This document shows positions 4,754 through 9,858 of a stretch of 9,858 bases of DNA, in pieces. The first letter of the stretch is position 1. Every line of letters starts with the position of its first letter. The notes under the pieces are model-generated. The model worked only from the letters and a program-made list of their open reading frames with translations. It was not told the origin of the DNA and searched no databases. The position numbers were made by a program, and so were the translations under genes. Origin of the DNA: CAYLNK01 sp964384675 (lineage in GTDB: Bacteria > Acidobacteriota > Thermoanaerobaculia > UBA5066); the NCBI GenBank assembly GCA_964384675.1, contig CAYLNK010000261.1, positions 1 through 9,858 of the forward strand. The letters run 5' to 3'.

Positions 4754-6994
4754 ATGAGCAAGGGTAGCCCGGAGCCGGTCCCCCTCGTCCGTCCGCTGGC
4801 CCTCGGCACGGCGTCGTTCGCGCTCTGCTTCGCGGCATGGGGCCTGGTGGGAGGCCTGGCACCGCGGTTCCGGGAGGCGCTCCACCTGACCGGCACGGAG
4901 GGGGCCCTCCTCGTCGCCACCCCGGTCCTGCTCGGCTCCCTGGCCCGGATCCCGATGGGGCTCCTGACCGACCGGTTCGGGGGCCGGCTCGTCTTCACGC
5001 TGCTGATGGCGCTCTCGGCGCTCCCGTGCGCGCTGGTGCCCGAGGCGGGGAGCTTCCCGGTCCTCCTCGCGCTGGCGTTCCTCCTCGGCCTGGCCGGCTC
5101 GTCGTTCGCGGTCGGCGTCGGCTTCGTCTCCCGCTGGTCTCCCCCGGAGCGTCAGGGGAGCGCGCTCGGGATCTACGGCCTCGGCACCGGCGGCCAGTCC
5201 GCGGCCGTCTTCCTCGGCCCGGTCCTGGCCTCCGCGATCGGGGTCCCGTGGCTCTTTCGGGGCGTGGCCGTGCTCCTGATCGGCTGGGCGGCCACGTTCT
5301 GGCTCCTGGCCCGGAACGCGCCGGCCGCGGGCCCGCCGGCGAGTCTCGCGTCGCTGGCGCGGCTTCTCGCCACCGAGCGGATCGCCTGGGTGCTGTCGGC
5401 GTTCTACTTCCTGACGTTCGGGGGCTTCGTCGCGTTCGCGATCGACCTCCCGACCCTTCTGAAAGACGTGTTCGGCCTCGCCCCCGCGGACGCCGGCCTT
5501 CGGGCCGCCGGGTTCGTGGTCCTCGCGACGCTCCTCCGCCCGGTGGGAGGCACGCTGGCCGACCGGATCGGCGGGGCGCGCGTCCTCTCGGGCGTCTTCC
5601 TCGGTGTCGTGCCGTTCGGGCTCCTCCTCTGCTGGACGTCGATGGTGCCGTTCACGGTCGGGGCCCTCGGGTGCGCGGCGCTCCTGGGCCTCGGGAACGG
5701 GGCCGTCTTCAAGCTGGTCGCGCAGCACTTCGCCGGACGGGAAGGTGCGGTCGCGGGGCTGGTCGGGGCGATCGGCGGGCTGGGCGGCTTCTTCCCGCCC
5801 CTTCTGCTGGGCCTGTGCGCCGACCGCCTCGGGGTCGTCTGGCCCGGCTTCCTCCTCCTGGTCGCCGTGTCGCTCGGTCTCGCCTGGCTGAACGCGCGCG
5901 TCTTCCTGTCGAAGGAGGCGGCGCTCCTCGACTCCCTCCCGCCCACGCTCCGCCGCACGGCCGACCGGATCCGCGCCGGCGCGTGGGCGACGATGGGCAC
6001 CGCGCTCCTCGTCGCCGCGATCGTGGTCGGCTCGCGGAACCTCGCGCATTTCGACGCGGCGCTGGTCGTCTACACGTTCGCGACGGTCTTCGCGACGTGG
6101 GGCGTGATCTATCACCACGCGGTCTGGATCCAGAAGCCGCCCACGCGCGTCTACTGGCGCCGGGGCTGGGAGCTCGTGCGACGGAGGGGGCTCGGGACGA
6201 GGCTCGCCGCGCTGACGCGCCTCGCCGGAACGCACCTCGTCGCGCAGACGTTCATCGGGCGTCGCTCCCGGCTCCGCTGGTGGATGCATCAGCTCCTCTT
6301 CTGGGGCTGTCTCCTCGCGGTCGCCATCACGTTCCCGCTCGTCTTCGGCTGGATCCACTTCGAGACGGCGGAGGGAGACCCGACCCGTTACGTGACGTAC
6401 CTCTTCGGCTTCCCGACCGGCTCGTTCGTCATCCGGTCGGTCGTCGGCTGGCTCCTCTTCCACGGGCTCGACGTCGCCGCGGTCCTGGTGCTCGGCGGGA
6501 TCGCGCTCTCGCTCTGGCGGCGGATGCGCGACCCCGGGGCGCGCGCCGTGCAGGACTTCGGGCGGGACTTCCTGCCGCTCTTCCTTCTCTTCTCGGTCTC
6601 CGTCACCGGCCTGGCGCTCACGGTCTCGACGCTCTTCCTGCGCGGCAGCCTCTACGGCTTCCTCTCGATCCTCCACGCCCTCACCGTGATCGCGACGCTC
6701 CTCTACCTGCCGTTCGGCAAGCTGTTCCACGTCGTCCAGCGGCCGGCGCAGCTCGGCGTGAAGCTCTACCTCGCCGAGGGAGACGCCGGCCCCGGTGCCG
6801 CGTGCGCGCGATGCGGCGAGCGGTTCGCGTCCCGCCTCCAGCTCGACGACCTGAAGGGGATCCTCCCGGAGCTCGGGTTCGACTACCGGATGCCGGGCAG
6901 CGCCACGGACTCATGGCAGGACCTCTGTCCGCCCTGCAAGCGGAAGTCGCTGGCTACGGCGCAGCTCCGGATCAAGGAGGCGGCCCGTGGCTGA
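4754..6994 (+). CDS. NarK-type nitrate/nitrite transporter fused to a cytochrome-b-like membrane domain and a CxxC-CxxC tail, 746 aa
   Basis: Residues 14-380 form a 12-helix MFS transporter of the NNP (NarK/NasA) family, which imports nitrate or exchanges it for nitrite. Visible marks are 'LARIPMGLLTDRFGGR' (63-78; R65 near the nitrate-binding Arg of helix 2), 'LLRPVGGTLADRIGG' (260-274; R262 as the helix-8 counterpart), 'GLGNGAVFKLV' (312-322) and 'GGLGGFFPP' (341-349). A cytoplasmic linker leads to six further helices (about 411-428, 434-453, 511-531, 557-586, 605-628, 632-656). H641 and H659 are 18 residues apart, the spacing of NarI heme ligands His187/His205; H512 and H570 are other candidates. 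Arg-rich loops at 463-510 and 588-604 are predicted inside, placing the tail in the cytoplasm. That tail carries C684/C687 and C725/C728. The gene overlaps the reductase gene by 8 bases. Transport of nitrate and quinol-to-reductase electron transfer are inferred; the reading frame is unbroken, so the fusion looks real. Confidence 0.85.
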   Translation: MSKGSPEPVPLVRPLALGTASFALCFAAWGLVGGLAPRFREALHLTGTEGALLVATPVLLGSLARIPMGLLTDRFGGRLVFTLLMALSALPCALVPEAGSFPVLLALAFLLGLAGSSFAVGVGFVSRWSPPERQGSALGIYGLGTGGQSAAVFLGPVLASAIGVPWLFRGVAVLLIGWAATFWLLARNAPAAGPPASLASLARLLATERIAWVLSAFYFLTFGGFVAFAIDLPTLLKDVFGLAPADAGLRAAGFVVLATLLRPVGGTLADRIGGARVLSGVFLGVVPFGLLLCWTSMVPFTVGALGCAALLGLGNGAVFKLVAQHFAGREGAVAGLVGAIGGLGGFFPPLLLGLCADRLGVVWPGFLLLVAVSLGLAWLNARVFLSKEAALLDSLPPTLRRTADRIRAGAWATMGTALLVAAIVVGSRNLAHFDAALVVYTFATVFATWGVIYHHAVWIQKPPTRVYWRRGWELVRRRGLGTRLAALTRLAGTHLVAQTFIGRRSRLRWWMHQLLFWGCLLAVAITFPLVFGWIHFETAEGDPTRYVTYLFGFPTGSFVIRSVVGWLLFHGLDVAAVLVLGGIALSLWRRMRDPGARAVQDFGRDFLPLFLLFSVSVTGLALTVSTLFLRGSLYGFLSILHALTVIATLLYLPFGKLFHVVQRPAQLGVKLYLAEGDAGPGAACARCGERFASRLQLDDLKGILPELGFDYRMPGSATDSWQDLCPPCKRKSLATAQLRIKEAARG
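6974..6980 (+). promoter_or_regulatory. Shine-Dalgarno setting the GTG start of the reductase gene
   Basis: AAGGAGG lies six bases before GTG at 6987-6989, near-ideal spacing and sequence. It is within the last codons of the transporter fusion and fixes the overlapping GTG start, 8 bases before the upstream gene ends. Confidence 0.8.
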
Positions 6995-9206
6995 GGTGCC
7001 GTGTTCGGTCGAGGAGCTGATCGCGCTCTACGGGCCGCATCCGGCGTACGCCCCGCCGGGCGGCTGGGACGCCCGCGTCGAGGGGCCGGAGACGCTGGTC
7101 AAGACGCACTGCTGCTTCTGCGGCCAGCAGTGCGGCATCCAGCTGAAGGTGCGTGCGAACCAGGTGGTCGGCTTCGAGCCGTGGGAGGAGTTCCCGTTCA
7201 ACCGCGGGATGCTCTGCCCCAAGGGGGTGAAGCGGTACCTGCAGGGGAGCCACCCGGATCGCCTCCTCTCGCCGCTCCTCCGCACGCCGACCGGCTTCGC
7301 GAAGGCGGGCTGGGACGAGGCGCTCGACCTGACGGTGAAGCGGCTCACCGAGATCCAGGCGAAGCACGGGAAGGACGCCGTGGCGATCTACGGCGGCGCG
7401 TCGCTCACCAGCGAGAAGTCGTACCTCCTCGGGAAGTTCGCCCGCGTCGCCCTCGGAACGCGCCACATCGACTACAACGGCCGTCTCTGCATGGTCTCCG
7501 CCGGGACGGCGTACAAGATGGCGTTCGGCGTCGACCGCTCCCCGAACCCGTGGAGCGACATCCCCGAGGCGCAGGTGGCGTTCGTGACCGGAGCGAACGT
7601 CGCCGAGTGCGCGCCGATCACGACCGACTACCTGTGGCGGATGCGGGACGCCGGGGGGCGCCTCATCGTGGCCGATCCGCGGATGACGCCGATCACGCGG
7701 AACGCCGACCTCTACCTCCCGCTCCGCCCGGGGACCGACGTCGCGCTCACTCTCGGGATGCTGCACGTCATCCTGCGCGACGGGCTCGAGGACCGCGACT
7801 TCATCGACGCGCACACGGTCGGCTTCGACGCCGTCGCGGCGTCGACGCGCGCCTGGGACCCGGAGACGACGGCCCGCCTCACCGGCGTCCCGCCCGACGC
7901 CATCGAGAAGGCGGCCCGCTGGATCGGCGAGGCCGAGCGTGCCGTCCTCCTCCACGCGCGCGGGATCGAGCACCAGTCGAAGGGAGTGGAGAACGTCCTC
8001 GGCGTAATCAACCTCGCGCTCGCCACCGGCAACATCGGGCGGCTCGGAGCGGGCGCCATGATGATCACCGGGCAGGGGAACGGGCAGGGAGGGCGCGAGC
8101 ACGGGCAGAAGTGCGACCAGCTGCCGGGCCAGCGCTCCATCGACGACCCGGCGGCCCGCGAGCACGTCGCGAAGGTGTGGGGGATCGCGCCGGAGGAGAT
8201 CCCGGGCAAGGGGTACAGCGCGGTCGAGATCATGGAGGCGATCCACCGGGGCGAGATCAAGGCGCTCCTCTCGATCTGCTTCAACCCGCTCGTCTCCCTC
8301 CCCGACGCCCGCTTCACGCGGGAGGCGCTCGAGAAGCTGGAGTTCTTTGGCGTCGTCGACTTCTTCCTCTCCGAGACCGCGCACCACGCCGACGTCGTCC
8401 TCGCGGGGAGCCTCCAGGAGGAGGAAGAGGGCGTCGTCTGCAGCGCCGAGGGGCGCGTGATCCACATCCGGAAGGCGGTCGATCCGCCCGGCGACGCCTG
8501 GCCCGACACGAAGATCTACCTGGAGCTGGCGAAACGCCTCGGCAAGGGAGCGAAGTTCCCGTTCACGAGCTCGCGCGAGATCTTCGACGAGCTACGCGAG
8601 GCGTCGCGCGGGGGCCACGCCGATTACGCCGGGATCACGTACGAGAAGATCGACCGGCAGCTCGGCGTCTTCTGGCCGTGCCCCACCGAGGAGCACCCCG
8701 GCACGCCCCGTCTCTTCGAGGGGGGGACCTTCCTCCACCCGGACGGCAAGGCGCGCTTCGTGGTGGCGGAGTATCGCGAGAGCGGCGATCCCATCGACGA
8801 GGCGTTCCCGCATTACCTGACCACCGGGCGGGTCGTCAGCCAGTACCTTTCCGGCACTCAGACGCGCCGCATCGGGCCGCTCCTCGACCAGTTCCCGGAG
8901 CCGCGCGTCGAGCTACACCCGCGCCTCGCCGGCACGCTCGGGATCCGCGACGGCGACTGGGTGACGGTCACCACGCGGCGGAGCGACGTCACGCTGCAGG
9001 CGTTCGTCGTGAAGACCATCCGCCCCGACACCGTCTTCATCGCGTACCACTGGGCGGGGGCGCGAAGCGCGAACCGGCTGACGCACCGCACCCTCGACCC
9101 GCGGAGCAAGATCCCCGAGTTCAAGGTCTCGGCCTGCCGGCTCGCCAAGGCGCCGCCTCCCGCGGGGCGAAGCGGGAGCGGACCGACGCTCCTGCCGGTG
9201 CGCTGA
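6987..9206 (+). CDS. Molybdopterin oxidoreductase, probable nitrate reductase catalytic subunit (NasA/NarB/NapA-like), 739 aa
   Basis: A DMSO-reductase-family enzyme with a bis-MGD molybdenum centre, most likely reducing nitrate to nitrite. An N-terminal [4Fe-4S] site is formed by C42, C45, C49 and C77, followed by K79 of 'CPKG', the usual electron-relay Lys. The Mo ligand is probably C168 in 'NGRLCMVSAG'. Cys followed by Met matches NapA/NasA, whereas formate dehydrogenases have Cys/Sec followed by His. 'GQGNGQGGREHGQKCDQLPG' (362-381) is the cofactor-binding loop, and 'HADVVLAGSLQEEEEGVV' (467-484) and 'TTGRVVSQYLSGTQTRR' (612-628) are typical later segments. The molydopterin-dinucleotide-binding C-terminal domain covers about 605-720. 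There is no Tat signal, so it should act in the cytoplasm. It lacks the BFD-type 2Fe-2S extension of many NasA proteins, consistent with a separate Fe-S subunit downstream. The last 20 residues (Pro/Gly/Ser-rich) are encoded over a hairpin. Substrate is inferred from motifs and the NarK neighbour. Confidence 0.87.
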   Translation: MAEVPCSVEELIALYGPHPAYAPPGGWDARVEGPETLVKTHCCFCGQQCGIQLKVRANQVVGFEPWEEFPFNRGMLCPKGVKRYLQGSHPDRLLSPLLRTPTGFAKAGWDEALDLTVKRLTEIQAKHGKDAVAIYGGASLTSEKSYLLGKFARVALGTRHIDYNGRLCMVSAGTAYKMAFGVDRSPNPWSDIPEAQVAFVTGANVAECAPITTDYLWRMRDAGGRLIVADPRMTPITRNADLYLPLRPGTDVALTLGMLHVILRDGLEDRDFIDAHTVGFDAVAASTRAWDPETTARLTGVPPDAIEKAARWIGEAERAVLLHARGIEHQSKGVENVLGVINLALATGNIGRLGAGAMMITGQGNGQGGREHGQKCDQLPGQRSIDDPAAREHVAKVWGIAPEEIPGKGYSAVEIMEAIHRGEIKALLSICFNPLVSLPDARFTREALEKLEFFGVVDFFLSETAHHADVVLAGSLQEEEEGVVCSAEGRVIHIRKAVDPPGDAWPDTKIYLELAKRLGKGAKFPFTSSREIFDELREASRGGHADYAGITYEKIDRQLGVFWPCPTEEHPGTPRLFEGGTFLHPDGKARFVVAEYRESGDPIDEAFPHYLTTGRVVSQYLSGTQTRRIGPLLDQFPEPRVELHPRLAGTLGIRDGDWVTVTTRRSDVTLQAFVVKTIRPDTVFIAYHWAGARSANRLTHRTLDPRSKIPEFKVSACRLAKAPPPAGRSGSGPTLLPVR
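9157..9178 (+). repeat. Hairpin (7-bp stem, 8-base loop) in the 3' end of the reductase gene
   Basis: CTCCCGC (9157-9163) and GCGGGAG (9172-9178) are perfect inverted copies around GGGGCGAA. The hairpin encodes part of the low-complexity tail of the reductase and lies about 25 bases before its stop. The loop-proximal GGGGCGAAGC resembles GGGAGCGAAGCCCC at 9828-9841, beyond the ferredoxin gene, which suggests a small dispersed palindromic repeat. It has no U-tract, so it is not a standard terminator. Confidence 0.5.
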
Positions 9207-9778
9207 TGTTCGGCTACGAGTTCTACGTCGACCCGTCCCGCTGCATCGGCTGCCAGTCGTGCGTCAACGCCTGCTCCGAGTGCGACACCCACCGCGGCCT
9301 CTCGATGATCCACGTCGACTTCCTCGACCGGCCGAACGGCATCGCGACCGTGCCGACCGTCTGCATGCACTGCGACGACCCCACCTGCGCGAACGTCTGC
9401 CCGGCCGACGCGATCAAGAAGGGGGAGGACGGCGTGGTGCAGTCGGCGCTGAAGCCGCGCTGCGTGGCGTGCGGCAACTGCGCCCTGGCGTGTCCGTTCG
9501 GCGTGCCGCGCGTCTACGCGTCGCTCGAGCTGATGATGAAGTGCGACATGTGCTACGACCGGACGTCGGCCGGCAAGCGGCCGATGTGCGCGACGGTCTG
9601 CCCGAGCCAGGCGCTCGCCTACGTGAGGCCGGAAGCGATCACCTCGCGCCGCGAGAAGCCCGTGAACGAGTTCCGCTTCGGCGCGCGAACCGTCAGGACC
9701 AAGGTCTACATGATGGCGCCCGCCGGCGCGACCGCGATCGAGCCGGACGTCGTCGACTACATCTGGGAGGAGCGCTGA
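9206..9778 (+). CDS. Four-cluster [4Fe-4S] ferredoxin-type electron-transfer subunit (NrfC/DmsB-like), 190 aa
   Basis: The electron-relay subunit expected beside a molybdopterin reductase, passing electrons through a chain of iron-sulfur clusters. Sixteen Cys in four motifs are visible: C13/C16/C19/C23, C53/C56/C61/C65, C86/C89/C92/C96, and C113/C116/C128/C132 with the longer gap typical of NrfC, DmsB and PhsB. An extra Cys, C26, follows the first motif. No Tat signal or membrane segment is present, so the protein should be cytoplasmic and dock between the membrane fusion protein and the catalytic subunit. Residues 150-190 form a C-terminal extension (KPVNEFRFGARTVRTKVYMM, then an acidic end) without Cys. 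The ATG at 9206 shares its A with the TGA of the reductase gene (TGATG), so translation is probably coupled; no strong Shine-Dalgarno is evident. Assignment to the fold is firm, and the physiological partner is inferred from gene order. Confidence 0.93.
   Translation: MFGYEFYVDPSRCIGCQSCVNACSECDTHRGLSMIHVDFLDRPNGIATVPTVCMHCDDPTCANVCPADAIKKGEDGVVQSALKPRCVACGNCALACPFGVPRVYASLELMMKCDMCYDRTSAGKRPMCATVCPSQALAYVRPEAITSRREKPVNEFRFGARTVRTKVYMMAPAGATAIEPDVVDYIWEER
9765..9772 (+). promoter_or_regulatory. Strong Shine-Dalgarno in the last codons of the ferredoxin gene
   Basis: GGGAGGAG lies seven bases before ATG at 9780-9782, near-ideal spacing. It would drive the 24-codon frame at 9780 rather than the ATG at 9851, which has no comparable site close by. 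Confidence 0.7.
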
Positions 9779-9779
9779 G

Positions 9780-9854
9780 ATGAACCGAGACGTGAGCGGA
9801 GCGAACGGAAGGTCCGTGCGGGAGGGCGGGAGCGAAGCCCCGCGCTCACGATGA
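9780..9854 (+). CDS. Possible 24-codon leader frame or cut-off old start of the next gene
   Basis: ATG at 9780 has a strong Shine-Dalgarno (9765-9772) and opens MNRDVSGANGRSVREGGSEA plus four more residues before TGA at 9852-9854. That stop overlaps the next ATG at 9851 as ATGA, so ribosomes could terminate and restart. The peptide is low-complexity and has no family character. It may be the remnant of the original start after insertion of the palindromic segment, or a translated coupling leader. Real function as a peptide is doubtful. Confidence 0.3.
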   Translation: MNRDVSGANGRSVREGGSEAPRSR

Positions 9855-9858
9855 ACCG
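9851..9858 (+). CDS. Possible start of the next gene, cut by the window end
   Basis: Only ATGAACCG is visible. The codons Met-Asn repeat those at 9780, and the ATG overlaps the stop of the 24-codon frame. If real, this would be a fourth gene of the nitrate-type operon. Nothing about its product can be said. Confidence 0.3.

Larger units (their letters stand above)
9779..9858 (+). repeat. 62-base palindromic segment bracketed by a 9-base direct repeat
   Basis: GATGAACCG occurs at 9779-9787 and again at 9850-9858, where the window ends, so the second copy may be longer. Between them, CGTGAGCG (9791-9798) and CGCTCACG (9843-9850) are perfect 8-base inverted copies. Inside are a smaller hairpin ACGGA-AGG-TCCGT (9805-9817) and two copies of GGAGCGAA (9798-9805, 9829-9836). 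This arrangement resembles a tiny REP/MITE-like insertion with a target-site duplication. A local duplication of the next gene's start is the alternative. Confidence 0.45.

Noticed and set aside
4642..4998. Longer MarR starts at ATG 4755 or ATG 4998
   Set aside because: They would overlap the start of the divergent transporter gene and remove the shared promoter region. The added residues are Arg/Pro/Ser-rich and unlike the family.
2129..6730. A 1533-codon open frame on the minus strand crossing the ClC, MarR and transporter genes
   Set aside because: It is composed of Arg/Pro/Gly/Glu-rich low-complexity sequence with no domain, and it overlaps three well-supported genes. Open antisense frames of this length are expected where third positions are nearly all G/C.
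9157..9178. Intrinsic transcription terminator
   Set aside because: The hairpin lies inside coding sequence and is followed by GC-rich sequence without a T-tract.
6987..9206. Formate dehydrogenase as the identity of the molybdopterin enzyme
   Set aside because: The Mo-ligand Cys is followed by Met, not the His of formate dehydrogenases, and the adjacent transporter has NarK motifs rather than formate-channel features.
6972..9778. Alternative frames over the reductase gene (minus 6972-8465, plus 7001-9778)
   Set aside because: They lack recognisable domains, while the 6987-9206 frame has all Fe-S and Mo-cofactor motifs. The last part of the 7001-9778 frame is simply the true ferredoxin gene read with a false upstream extension.
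1..9858. tRNA, rRNA, CRISPR array, transposase gene, riboswitch
   Set aside because: Reading both strands I found no cloverleaf-like segment, no regularly spaced repeats, and no transposase or integrase motif. The intergenic regions are too short for a known riboswitch class.

Overview
The window comes from a very GC-rich bacterial chromosome. Third codon positions are strongly G/C, genes are tightly packed, and GTG starts are common. The gene content and style suit a soil or sediment bacterium of the Acidobacteriota, Myxococcota or Rokubacteria kind, but no marker here fixes the phylum. Almost every base is coding, and no stretch above 300 bases lacks a gene.

Left part (1-4641). Bases 1-80 are the plus-strand tail of a MacB/FtsX-type ABC permease. 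It meets, three bases from stop to stop, a minus-strand run read from right to left: a MarR-family regulator (4641-4126), a ClC chloride transporter/channel with two C-terminal CBS domains (4101-2257), a secreted-looking M20 metallopeptidase (2213-831), an MNT/AbiEii-like nucleotidyltransferase (795-271) and an overlapping 70-residue protein of unknown function (296-84). Gaps are 24-43 bases or overlaps, so this could be one transcription unit led by the regulator.

Right part (4754-9858). Divergent from the MarR gene, across a 112-base intergenic region, lies a three-gene plus-strand operon with overlapping ends. The first gene is an unusual fusion: a complete 12-helix NarK-type nitrate/nitrite transporter, then six more helices with a NarI-like pair of histidines 18 residues apart, then a cytoplasmic CxxC...CxxC tail. 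The second encodes a molybdopterin oxidoreductase most like NasA/NarB/NapA nitrate reductases, with one N-terminal [4Fe-4S] site, a probable Cys Mo ligand and no Tat signal. The third encodes a ferredoxin-type subunit with four [4Fe-4S] motifs. The simplest reading is a cytoplasmic nitrate reductase fed from the quinol pool by a cytochrome-b-like module fused to the protein that imports the nitrate. The substrate, the hemes and the complex are inferred from motifs and context. This operon is the most interesting system in the window.

Far right (9779-9858). After the ferredoxin gene, a 9-base direct repeat containing a start codon (gATGAACCG) brackets a 62-base GC-rich segment with inverted repeats. 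The first ATG has a strong Shine-Dalgarno sequence but opens only a 24-codon reading frame, whose stop overlaps the second ATG. This looks like a small palindromic element inserted at, or duplicated with, the start of the next gene, which runs off the window.
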